The translations under genes were made by a program, and so were the position numbers. DNA of 64,000 nt from Blepharisma japonicum (lineage: Eukaryota; Ciliophora; Heterotrichea; Heterotrichida; Blepharismidae), in the NCBI GenBank assembly GCA_949751835.1, contig CATKHK010000013.1, positions 526,848 to 590,847 on the forward strand, given 5' to 3'. Below, piece by piece: positions 33,378 to 43,346 of this stretch; position 1 is the stretch's first letter; each line of letters opens with the position of its first letter. Under the pieces are notes generated by a model. It ran no database searches and was not told the DNA's origin. It worked only from the letters and a program-made list of their open reading frames with translations.

Positions 33378-35096
33378 ATGGCAGATCCTCAAAAGCACCT
33401 CGAAATTAGTTCACTTATATCGCAAGAGCTCATCCCAAAAGTTAAAGAGCTGATAAACGGAAGAGCAGATCCCAATATCCAATTTCTTATAGAGCATAGC
33501 TATTCATTCCCACTGGAACAGAAAGACGATTTCGAGCAAAAGCTCACAATTTCTGCAATGGAATATCCTCAGTCAAAAGAATTAATCTTTAATCTTTTCT
33601 ATTCCGCTATCCTTGTCTCTGCCTTAAACGCTCCTCTTACTTACTCCCTTGCTGAAGATTGCACAGGAATAATCCTTGGCCTAAAGGAAAAGCCAAATTT
33701 TGACATCTCCAGCACAGCCAGCAGCTTAGAATCAAAAATCATGACAGAAATCCAAAAATGCCAAAACGTCGAACAAATTGTAGCATGGCTTAACTTGCTA
33801 AATGCTATGGAGCAAAAGTTGGGCTATGATATTACAGCAACAAAACAATTGGCTGAAATTGTGCTGACTGACATCCAATGGGGAAAAATCTCTTATGATG
33901 ACCCTAAACTTGTCATTGAAAACTTGGCTGACTCAATTAAGCTTGAGGCATTTGGGTATGATATGTCAATTTTGAAGAGAATTTTGTCTGAAAATGCTTT
34001 AGAGATATTGGAAAAAAATGTAGAGGAAAATAAAGAAAATGATGAAGAGACTAGAATAAACATGAAACCGCTACTAGGGGCTTTAAAAGAAGGAAATTTG
34101 TCTGAATATCAACAAGAAAGACTAAAAATATATACAGAAAAATTTGGAGGGTTTGATAATTTAGTTGTCCCAGATGTAAAAGTAGATATTAATATAATAG
34201 CCCCTCGGCCTCTGTCGCCAGCTGATGAAGAAATTAATAGATCTTCTGCTCTTCAGTATGATGAAAGAGACCCGGTTTACACTTACCAAACAAGTGGAAA
34301 CTACTCAGTTGCGGTTTTTAAGGGTTCTATACAAAGAAGAGCAGGAAGACTTTGTGTAGCCATAAAAAGATACTCATCAGCTCAAAGAGAAAATATAGAA
34401 AAATTCGGTATAGAAGGAGAAATACTAAAAAGACTTTCTGAGCTAGGTAACAAATGCTTTTTAAAATATTATGGACATTTCATTGAAAAAGTCGAAGAAA
34501 AATACATGCTTTTCATTGTAATGGAATTTTGTGAGCGCGATTTGATGCAAGAAATTTCATTAAGAAAGGCTGAGCAAAGACCATTCACAGAAGCAGAGTT
34601 GAAAAATAGCATACATGATCTTTTAGATGGATTTGCCGCTCTTGAACAGATTAAAATAGTACACAGAGATATTAAGCCTCACAATATATTCATAGGCCAA
34701 GATGGGATGAAAATCGGTGACTTTAATATTTCGAAATCACAAACAGAAGGGACCACAAGGACTGTAAGCGAAAGAATGCTTCAAGGTACTCAAGGATACT
34801 TTTCTCCTGAAATTGAAGAATCTTATAGGACTAAAGCCAGAATAAAATTCCACCCTTGGAAATCTGATGTTTACAGCCTAGGGTTAACTTTTTTACAGAT
34901 GAAAACTTTCCAAAACGTAAATTTATACAATACAAGAGACTCTGCTGGAGCTCTTGCAGAAGAGCTGGAGAAAATTGAATATGAATGGCTAAAAGTTATG
35001 CTTCAAAATATGTTGAAAGCGGATTTCAGAGAGCGTAAAAGCTTTAGGAAACTATTGGGATTTGCTGAAGTTGATAAAACAGTTCTTGAAGGATAA
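33378..35096 (+). CDS. Protein kinase with DFN in place of DFG
   Basis: 572 aa. The N-terminal 290 aa are helical and unassigned. Kinase domain at about 300-560: 'CVAIKRY' Lys, 'IVMEFCERDLMQEI', catalytic loop 'HRDIKPHNIF', 'IGDFNISKS' where DFG is expected, 'GTQGYFSPEI' and 'KSDVYSLGLTFLQM'. The glycine-rich loop is weak ('TSGNYSVAVFKGS'). The catalytic Asp and metal Asp are kept, so it may still be active, but the Gly-to-Asn change is unusual. No TGA codon. TTG 33360 is in frame upstream but ATG 33378 is the natural start. Confidence 0.85.
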   Translation: MADPQKHLEISSLISQELIPKVKELINGRADPNIQFLIEHSYSFPLEQKDDFEQKLTISAMEYPQSKELIFNLFYSAILVSALNAPLTYSLAEDCTGIILGLKEKPNFDISSTASSLESKIMTEIQKCQNVEQIVAWLNLLNAMEQKLGYDITATKQLAEIVLTDIQWGKISYDDPKLVIENLADSIKLEAFGYDMSILKRILSENALEILEKNVEENKENDEETRINMKPLLGALKEGNLSEYQQERLKIYTEKFGGFDNLVVPDVKVDINIIAPRPLSPADEEINRSSALQYDERDPVYTYQTSGNYSVAVFKGSIQRRAGRLCVAIKRYSSAQRENIEKFGIEGEILKRLSELGNKCFLKYYGHFIEKVEEKYMLFIVMEFCERDLMQEISLRKAEQRPFTEAELKNSIHDLLDGFAALEQIKIVHRDIKPHNIFIGQDGMKIGDFNISKSQTEGTTRTVSERMLQGTQGYFSPEIEESYRTKARIKFHPWKSDVYSLGLTFLQMKTFQNVNLYNTRDSAGALAEELEKIEYEWLKVMLQNMLKADFRERKSFRKLLGFAEVDKTVLEG

Positions 35097-35140
35097 AATT
35101 ATTAAATAATACTAAAAGAATAAAAATAAATTTAAATAAT

Positions 35141-36506
35141 TTAATTTGCGTTTGTGATTCTTGTGTCGCTCAAGAAGAGAACACAAGTTGTATCTACTAA
35201 AAAGGAGATTGAGTATATAGCGAGAGCTATTTCTTTTCCGCCTGGAATATCAAGTAAAACTCCTGTAATTGTAGGAGATATGATGCCTCCAATTCTCATA
35301 GCTGAAAATAACCAACCACTTGCTGTATTTCTAATTTCTGTTGGGTAAGACTCAGGAGTTACTGTATACAAGCATCCGTATCCCATCAAAACCACAAGAC
35401 TTGTAAGTGATGTGCATAGTACAACCAATACTACATTGCTGGACAGAAGAAATAAAAATACAAATAATGCTGCAGAAAACTCACACATAGCTAGTGTTTT
35501 TACCCTCCCAAATTTAGTATTAACCAAATATGCAGCTAAGAATACTCCAGGTATCCCAGAGAGTTGCTGGATAAAAATTGCAATATATCGGGTAAGTGTT
35601 GAATAATCACTTAAAAACCGCGGCATGAACATAAGAAGATTAGCATATCCAAACATTTTTGTAAAATAAATAACTGTTAATAGTAAGCTAGCCCTACGAT
35701 AATCTTTTTGAAATAACATTTTATATGAATTTGATTTTTTCTTTATATTTGTATTTTCATTTAAAATTGGGTCTATTAAAGCAACCTCATTTTCGCTTTT
35801 CCCATTTGTCAAAGCGATTTTTTTGAGGATTCCTTCAAATTTTTCTTTATTTCCTTTTGCGAAATAATAACTTGGAGTATCATCCATATCTATTCTGAGA
35901 ATAAACATGATTAAATCATAGAAAAAAATAAACAAAATAATAAGTCTTCAGTTAGCAATTGCAGAAGTATTGAATAATTCTACACAAATAGAGATTAGCG
36001 CTATAAATGCCCCTCCCATTCCAAAAAATGAAGATAAAGCTGTGACAAATCCTGAGTTTTTAGGTGGGCAGAATTCTTTAAAAACAACTCCAGATACTAC
36101 AAGCTCGCCAGCCACTCCAATCCCTATAATAAATCCGCAGATAGCAAGCATCACTGGAGAGCTAGATAATAGCATAAGCATGCTAAATATAACAACAGGA
36201 ATTAAGCTTTTTTTAAAGGAAAACATTCTTCCATACTTATCTGCTAAATATCCTCATATAATAGATCCAAAAAGCATGCCTATTTGAAATAATGTTCCAA
36301 TAAATCCTCTCGCTGAATTTGATATATTTCATTCATGGCCAATATTTGTTAGAGTAATCCCAATAAGAATTACTCAGAGCTGGCTATTTGTCCAGGCCTA
36401 TGTTATTATTTACAAATCCGCATTGGATAAATTTTAATTTCTGATATTTGCCTCAACCAATTTTATCAAGATATTGGGCTGCAGTTAATGTAGGCTGACT
36501 TGACAT
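35141..36506 (-). CDS. Major facilitator superfamily transporter (SV2/organic-ion type)
   Basis: 449 aa, about 12 hydrophobic segments. MFS signatures are 'GSIIWGYLADKYGRM' (motif A, with TGA as Trp) and 'YLVNTKFGRVKT' in the second half. The start 'YLDKIGWGKYQKLKF' is typical of SVOP-like transporters. It also has 'ESYPTEIRNTASGW', a conserved segment of the sugar/organic-ion branch. A 16-nt intron near the N-terminus restores the frame. Joined across six TGA codons. Substrate cannot be told. Confidence 0.88.
36398..36413 (-). other. 16-nt intron in the MFS transporter gene
   Basis: GTAAATAATAACATAG on the minus strand, phase 0. Splicing joins 'KFIQCGF' to 'AWTNSQLWVIL' in the first transmembrane segment. 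Confidence 0.82.
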
Positions 36507-36714
36507 TTATATATCATATAAATTGCAAATAAAATAGAGCCGAAAATTTATTGATAAATAATTATTAAAAAAATCATAAAGACTTTAAACATCTATATAT
36601 TTAGTCATACTTATTATTTAAATAATTATTATTCCTTGCCTTTCTATTTATTTTATTTAATTCCTCTTAATTATCCTGACTCTTTAGTTTTCATAATAAT
36701 TTTTATTGACAGTT

Positions 36715-37632
36715 ATGGCTTACACGAATTCCCCTGCTCAATTTCTTTCAACTGAAGATCATCTTCGCAAGATGCTCAGCAAAACAGGTGGGCCCAGCTT
36801 TGGAGGTGACGCAAAATTGCTGCCTCGCAACTCACATTCTCCTTTTGGCGACTTTCCTCCAGGCTATGTGATTCCTTCCAAACGAATTCCTACTGAATTT
36901 AACCTAAACCCAGCTCATGAAGCATCGCAAGCAGCAAGCCAACCTAATGAATTTGTAAAGAAAGGCAAAGGCTCAGGCGGTAAAACATCGTCCCTATTCC
37001 ATGGAAGAGAGCAGCCAGTCGAAATCCCACCTAGAGCTGGTGCATTTAACAGAAGAACAATTCCTCCTAGCGAATTCAGAAGATTTTATGACCGTGGAGA
37101 TCTTCCTATAGCTATAAGTCATGGGACAGGTAATAAAATCGCCTGGAAAGTTCCTGTGGAACAGCTGGATTATCATCACTATTTACCAATTTTCTTTGAT
37201 GGGATAAGAGAAAAGCAAGACCCTTATAGATTTCTAGCAATACAAGGAGTCCATGATATGCTTGAGCATGGAGGAAATAAAGTTTTACCTGTAATTCCTC
37301 AGCTTATTATCCCTATAAAAACAGCTTTAAACACCAGAGATCCTGATATTATCAGTGTAGTCTTGAAAGTGCTTCAAAAATTGGTAACATGCGCAGATAT
37401 GATTGGAGAAGCTTTAGTTCCTTATTATAGACAGATCTTGCCAATTTTTAATATTTTCAAACAAAAAAATGTGAATTCTGGTGATAAGATTGATTATTCA
37501 CAAAGAAAGAGGCAAAATATAGGAGAGCTTATACAGGAGACTTTGGAACTATTGGAGACAACAGGCGGAGAAGATGCATTTATCAATATCAAATATATGA
37601 TCCCAACTTATGAAAGCTGCGTTTTGAACTAA
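36715..37632 (+). CDS. PACRG: Parkin co-regulated gene protein, doublet-microtubule inner junction
   Basis: 305 aa. PACRG with FAP20 closes the inner junction between A and B tubules of ciliary doublets. The last 190 aa are the conserved part: '[17 protein letters not shown]', '[19 protein letters not shown]', '[16 protein letters not shown]' and '[18 protein letters not shown]'. The 115-aa N-terminal region is Gly/Pro-rich and variable, as in other species. No TGA codon. ATG 36715 used; a TTG at 36706 is in frame but unlikely. Confidence 0.95.
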   Translation: MAYTNSPAQFLSTEDHLRKMLSKTGGPSFGGDAKLLPRNSHSPFGDFPPGYVIPSKRIPTEFNLNPAHEASQAASQPNEFVKKGKGSGGKTSSLFHGREQPVEIPPRAGAFNRRTIPPSEFRRFYDRGDLPIAISHGTGNKIAWKVPVEQLDYHHYLPIFFDGIREKQDPYRFLAIQGVHDMLEHGGNKVLPVIPQLIIPIKTALNTRDPDIISVVLKVLQKLVTCADMIGEALVPYYRQILPIFNIFKQKNVNSGDKIDYSQRKRQNIGELIQETLELLETTGGEDAFINIKYMIPTYESCVLN

Positions 37633-38451
37633 TAACTAATAAAAAATAGATAGTAAATAAAGTAGTTAGAAAATTAAAATTTTTTGTTTAATAAGCTTTT
37701 CAAGATTAAATAATATTTAATTTTTGCGTTAATCATATTAATCTTTTTGGAAAAATATATACTTGCTAGCGTTTTTGAGGATGATTTAGCACCCCAAATC
37801 CTTTTTGGAAAACTTCCACAATAAAAATATTATTTCACATGTGAACCATCCTCAAAGGGACAAAGATGTATAATATTAAATTAAATAATTTGTTGTTAAT
37901 TTAAAAGTTTAATAAATTGTATATAGAATTCATGTATTCATGAACTATTTAGTACAAGTATTACAGTTCATGCAAGTTATTTAAAAAATCACTTGTTCAA
38001 AATTAAAATACTGTCATAATATTAATTTTATCTTACTTAAAATTAATATAAGTCTTTAAAACCTTGCACAATTTCCTATTCTTCAACTTTTCCCATATTT
38101 TGTGATCCTAATATGATTTTTATTTATAATTATATGGTATCAAGAATGTTTAAGATTTACTATATATTCAAAGAGCCACCTTAGATCAAATAAAACCTTC
38201 ATAAACTATTTGAGAATTATAATCAATCATCATTTTTAATTTTCCAACAATTTAGGTGGATATTTGGCCTTATTGTGCCAGAAACCGTTTTTAATAATTT
38301 AGCCTCCTACAATTATCTTAATTTCTGACCATAACATTATTTATTTTTAGTAGTCTTATAGAGATAGTAAACTACTCATCATATCAAAATTTAAATTAGA
38401 ACCCTTAATTAAGAATCAGTTACTCAAAATAAACCTTTGGGTAATAATAAA
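37633..38451. other. Longest intergenic stretch, small inverted repeat only
   Basis: 819 nt between PACRG and the PLAC8 gene. It holds a 9-bp inverted repeat (TTGAGGATG 37775-37783 / CATCCTCAA 37847-37855) and a repeated CTTTTTGGAAAA (near 37743 and 37801). Several short frames lack an ATG. No RNA gene could be identified. Confidence 0.4.
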
Positions 38452-38787
38452 ATGTCAGACAAATGGAATGCTGAATTTGCTGGGTGCTGCAATGTTTTCC
38501 CTGCATGTTGCTTGGTTTGCTCAAACTGTACAGCCGGAGCTGCTTTACTGCAAGGCGTTACTGTTTGGGAAATGAATGGAGGTCAAGGAGGATGTGGGGA
38601 GTGTTGCATAGCCTGTTGGCTTTGTTGCATTGGACTTGCAATTAATCGTGGAAAAATCAGAGAAAAATATAATATTCCAGGGAGTTTTATTGTCGATTGC
38701 CTTCTTTATTGGATTGGATGCACTTGCTGTATGGTAACTCAAGAATACAGAGAAGTTCGTATTCGCAATCCAAAGCCTAGCCAATAA
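38452..38787 (+). CDS. PLAC8-family cysteine-rich protein
   Basis: 111 aa with 17 Cys, grouped as 'GCCNVFPACCLVCSNC' and 'CCIACWLCCIGLAINRGKIR', then 'YNIPGSFIVDCL' and 'CMVTQEYREVRIR'. This is the PLAC8/FWL/cornifelin pattern (Cys-rich, with 'R..IR..Y.I.G....D' and a final 'Q..REV'). Family members are membrane proteins linked to metal handling or cell number control; the specific role here is unknown. ATG 38452 preferred over an upstream TTG. Confidence 0.88.
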   Translation: MSDKWNAEFAGCCNVFPACCLVCSNCTAGAALLQGVTVWEMNGGQGGCGECCIACWLCCIGLAINRGKIREKYNIPGSFIVDCLLYWIGCTCCMVTQEYREVRIRNPKPSQ

Positions 38788-38951
38788 CTTTTAGATAAAT
38801 AATCCGCTCATCAACCTTTAATAAATTTAGTTCTAAAATTCATAAAAATTGGAAATTAAGCTTTTCCATGCATTATTCTTTTATTGTATGAAAAATATAA
38901 TTTTGTACATCTAATCAAAATGGTGTGAATTATTAAGAAAATGATGTTATT

Positions 38952-39902
38952 CTATCTATTTTGTATTGCACCTACCTCGACCCACTCTTTTTGCAAATTC
39001 CTCTTCCACACTTTTACAGTACCATCCCCGTTAATTGCTGTTAGCATAGTTCCAAGGACATCCCAAGATACTCTTCAGACTGGTCCACCTATTTCATCTC
39101 GAATATTTATTTCACTTTCCATGGCTCCTGTGCTGCCATCGATCCTCCAAATTACTACAATTCCATCAAATGAGCAGGAAGCGACAAGATGTTTTGATCT
39201 TCCCATTAATTGTGCCCAACTGATATCCACAATGCTTCTCTCATGGATTCTTGCAGGGACACATTTTTTCTCTCATTCTTTTGTATCTTCAGACACAGCC
39301 CAAAGCTGCAAAAGTTCTTCGTCAACGTCAAAGTCTTTCCCAAACTTTTCTGACGCCGTTTGCACATCATTATTCCCTATAAGCAGCATTGGTGATTCAT
39401 GAGCAGCTGGGTTCCAAGCAATGCAGTTGCTTCCCAACGCACAAGCAGAAAACATCTTTGTCACACTCCAAACTTTTAAATTCACAACACTACTAGGCTC
39501 ATATATTCTTATTTCTCCGTTACTTGAGCAAGCAGCAAGCATTAATCGTAAATGATGTGGGGCAAATTGTATATCTTCTATTGGCTCTTTGCTTTCTACT
39601 AGTGATGCCAAGAGCGTTCAAGAGTTTTCTTGGGGATTTTCTTCGTAAATTTTAACGCTTTTGTCAAATGAGCAGCTTGCTAAGATTGTGCCGAATTCTG
39701 GGTGTGCCCATCGAACTTTAAAAACTGCGCCATTATGAGCATTCCATTTAGCGGAAAGTTTCCATTTGCTTTCTTCTAAATTTCATACTTGGATTGATTG
39801 ATCTGCACAAGATAGAGCCATTCTGTCTCCAAAGTAATTGAAAGAAATGCAATGAACATAGCTTTCGCTTCTTAATTCAAGTTTGTCTATTAACTCTGCC
39901 AT
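38952..39902 (-). CDS. SEH1: Nucleoporin SEH1, WD40
   Basis: 316 aa beta-propeller of the nuclear pore Y-complex and of the GATOR2/SEA complex. Matches to human SEH1 run through the length: 'FNYFGDRMALSCADQSIQVW', 'VRWAHPEFGTILASCSFDKS', 'FAPHHLRLMLAACSSNGEIR', and at the end 'VWRVSWDVLGTML'. Four TGA codons encode Trp and fall at conserved Trp positions, including VWRVSW. It starts 13 nt from the stop of the CDPK gene on the same strand. Confidence 0.93.
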
Positions 39903-39915
39903 TTTATTATTATAC

Positions 39916-41430
39916 TTATGACATATCAACTGTAATTGTGTATTTTCTTGAGAGATATCGGTGGATAAACGAATTTTCAAACTCTGCAAACTCGATTTCT
40001 CCCTTATTCTCTGGGTCCATTTCATGGGAAATCTTATCAAGCGACTCCTTGTCTAGTTTTTCGTCTTCTAATATAAACTTTTCTAAGTCTTGGCTAGAAA
40101 TCTTCCCATTATGGTCTCTATCAATCATCTTGAAAGTTTTCTTCAAATTTTCCTTCGAAAAAACAATATGTTGATCTGTCACTAAATTTAAAAAATCACT
40201 ATAACTTAAATATTCATGATCTAGCAATTTTTCATTTGATAGGATTAAATTAGCTTCTTGTTTTGCACTGTCATCATCCATGAAATTTCTTAAGTGGGAT
40301 TCTAGCTCATCTTTACTTATTGTTCCATTTCCATCTAGGTCCATTTCTATAAAGGCAGATTCCAAGCTTTTTAAGTCATCTCTTTTTAGAATTTGGCTGA
40401 TTATGAAGCTTTTTACAGCATCCTTTAGCTTTGGATGGCTTTGGTGTCTCTTAATCTTTGGTAGAATAAAAGGATTCTTTGCTACAGGGGCTAGAGGAAC
40501 AGAAGGATTTTGAATTCAGCTGTGATTATATGCATCATTAGCAGAAATTCTTTGAGATGGGTCTTTTGTCAGCATTTTTCGGATAAGGTCTTTAGCTGAT
40601 TCTGATATATTTTGCCATAATTGCCCCTCAAATGAAAACTCTCCTTGTTTGACCTTTTTGAGGATACTAAATTCAGAGAGCCCAAAGAATGGAGCTCTTC
40701 CTGATAATAAAATATACATTATGACTCCAAGACTTCATATATCACACTTTTCATCATAAGTCGAATTAATTACTTCTGGAGCTATATAATAAACTGTCCC
40801 GAAAAGCCCTTTCATTGGCTTTTCCCTATTGAAAAATGTTGCTGAGTCAAAATCAATAACTTTAATAGACAAAGCTTCACTATTTTTGCTCTCTTCTAGT
40901 ATTATATTTTCTGGTTTTAAATCCCTGTGGACAACCTTTTTGCTATGAAGATAGCTAACAGCAGAAAACAATTGTTTCATAATTTCCCTCACTTGTGCCT
41001 CATTGTATTTTTTCACTTTTTCTACTGCAGTCAGAAGATCAACACCTGGATAGTATTCTTCTACTACAAAATAGGAAGATTTATCTTCAAAAAATTCATA
41101 AACCCTCATTATGTTTGGATGGTCTAAGGTTTTTAAAATTCTGATTTGGTTTATTACCCCTTCTTGGCGCATGAAATTTTTCGGCAAAGTATTTTTATTT
41201 AGAATTTTGACAGCCCTTATAGTATCAGTGGGTTTATGGATACATTTTCTTACTTCACCATATGGCCCAGCGCCAAGAGGATCGGGAAGAAGCATATATA
41301 AGGTATAGAAAGAAGAAAAATTTCTATGAACAAAATATCCAAGTGAATAATGAATATCAGATAATTTGTACACAATTTGGTGCTTAGGAAGTTCTATTGG
41401 ACAAATCGATTTTGAGGACATGCAGCCCAT
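39916..41430 (-). CDS. Calcium-dependent protein kinase (CDPK) with DFD instead of DFG
   Basis: 504 aa. MGCMSSKS at the N-terminus suits myristoylation of Gly2 and palmitoylation of Cys3. Kinase domain about 50-315: 'LGAGPYGEVRKC', 'AVKILNK', 'HRDLKPENII', then 'VIDFDSATFF' where DFG is normal, 'GTVYYIAPEV' and 'CDIWSLGVIMY'. EF-hands: 'DLDGNGTISKDE' (1), a degenerate second, 'DRDHNGKISSQD' (3) and 'DPENKGEIEFAE' (4). Two TGA codons encode Trp, in 'CDIWSLGVIMY' (a near-invariant Trp) and before 'IQNPSVPL'. Likely a membrane-bound Ca2+ responder; effect of the DFD change is unknown. Confidence 0.92.
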
Positions 41431-41830
41431 ATTTTTATAAACGAAGCTATTATCATGTTACTCAAAATGGAGTTGGATTGCAAAGAGGCTTTAGTTAAAC
41501 TAATTTTTTATGAAATTTAAAGTGATTATGAATAGAGATGAGCTTTTTATTATAATATAGCTTGCTTTCTATGAGAATATGCTAAATCAATGATAAGTAA
41601 TATGATTACTTGCTAATCATTAATATTAAATTTTTTTATTAAATTAATTAGAATATATTTGGCATAAGAATAACTTATTAGAATGCTACAATGAAACTCT
41701 TGTACTTTTTCTTAGGATGCTTTTACACTGAGGCAACTCTAAAATTAAATTAGATTTAATTAACACAAATTCCTACCCAACTGGTAATTGCTATAATTAA
41801 ATTTTATAATTAATTTTAATTATTATCGAA
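41431..41830. other. Intergenic, nothing firm
   Basis: 400 nt of AT-rich sequence between the CDPK and PDI-like genes, which point away from each other. A 20-codon frame at 41691 ('MKLLYFFLGCFYTEATLKLN') looks like a lone signal peptide but has no continuation. Confidence 0.4.
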
Positions 41831-43296
41831 ATGTCAATCAAGATATTGGCTCCACTTTTAATTGCATGCATATTTGGCCAGATATCTGAAGAAGACAACG
41901 TTTGGATTCTTAATGATTCGAACTTTGAACAATTGCTCTCTCAGCAAAGTCAAATTCTAGTTAATTTTTATTCACCATGGAGTCAAAGCAGCAAATCCTT
42001 AATTCCAGAATATTCCAAAGCTGCTTCAGCTTTACGCACAAGAGACCCAGCAATCTTTATAGCAAAAGTTGACGCATCAGTCAATCCAGTCCTCGCAGAA
42101 AAGTATGGAATTACTGAATACCCTACCCTCAAATACATTTCAGAAGAAGGTTCAATTAAATACACAGGTGATCTTACAGGAGACTCAATTACCGAATGGG
42201 TAATAAAGCGATCTCAATCTCAAATACAAAAATATTCAAATATTACAGAGCTTCAGTCTGTGCTCGAAAAGACGAAAGTCGCAGTTGTTTTATTTGCGAC
42301 AATAAAATTTCCTCATCATTTTGAAGCAGTCTCTAAATTTTTTGATGATGTAATATTTATTATTTCTACAGATACAGCTGCTTTTTCTTATTATGGGGTT
42401 GAAGAATGAAGTATAATGATGTTTAAACAATATGATGACAAAGCTGTTCGATATTATGGCCCTATGGCTTTGAATTATCTGATTAAATGGATAGAAGAAA
42501 ATAAGCGGCCTTGAACTTGGCAATATTGTAGTGAAGCGTCTGAATATATTTTCCAAAAGAAAAATCCAGCTCTATTCTTTTTCAGATATGAAGGAGAGGC
42601 CTCAAGATATAATGAAATGTATGAGAAATTGGCTAAAGAATACAAAAGTAAGCTAGTATTTACTCATGCAGATTTATCTTTGCCAGCTTATAAAAAATTA
42701 AGTGTCGTTCTGGGGGTCCCAAAGCATGCTCAGCCTACATTTGTTATTATTGATCATGATGGAAATGGGGTAAATAAATATTTAAATCTAATATAAAGGC
42801 TTAATAATTTTATTTAGTATTATATTTCAAAACTATTAAAGAAAATGACTTAAGACAATTTATAAAAGGATGGATAGATAAAGAAATCGAGCCATATACA
42901 AAAACTGAGCCAATCCCAGATGAATTATATGCACAAGGAATTAGAATAATTGTCGGTCAAAATTTCCAACAAATCGTTATGGATAATAAAAAAGACGTCC
43001 TAGTCCAATTCTACGCACCTTGGTCAGCTGCTTGCCGAAACCTCGCCAAAGACTACGAAAAACTCGCAGCTACTCTTATAGAAATCGACGAGCTCGTAAT
43101 CGGTAAAATTGACATGTATCTAAACGACGTAAAAGGTCAATTCATCCAAGACTTCCCCACAATAAAATTCTTCCCAGCAAACAACAAAAAAGGAGTTGTC
43201 TTCCAGGGTGACGCAAACTATGAGAATTTGCTTAAATTTATCCAGGAGTACACTTCATTTAAAGCTGTAGACAAAAAGCCTAAGCTTGACCTTTAA
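41831..43296 (+). pseudogene. PDI-like protein with a frame break; possibly decayed or carrying an unspliced insert
   Basis: Two thioredoxin-like ends flank PDI b-type domains. Signal peptide 'MSIKILAPLLIACIFG'. First active-site region is 'FYSPWSQSSKS' and the second 'FYAPWSAACRN', so CGHC is lost in the first and only the last Cys remains in the second. The frame is open to about 42810 with TGA as Trp, but the second half (from 'KTIKENDLRQFIKGW' on) is in another frame. An extra segment of about 41 nt (within 42770-42825) must be removed; no GT...AG intron of the right length modulo 3 exists there (the GT...TTTAG candidate is 48 nt and gives a stop). It could be a retained IES or a mutation. 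Confidence 0.7.
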
Positions 43297-43346
43297 CTTA
43301 AATACTTTATTAAATCTAAGCTATTATGATCTGGTAATATTTAATC

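Noticed and set aside
41691-41753. 20-codon ORF resembling a signal peptide upstream of the PDI-like gene
   Set aside because: Ends at TAG with no continuation or intron, and the PDI-like gene has its own signal peptide.
42770-42817. 48-nt GT...AG intron in the PDI-like gene
   Set aside because: It does not restore the downstream frame; the reading goes to TAA a few codons on. Length is also far from the 15-16 nt seen elsewhere.
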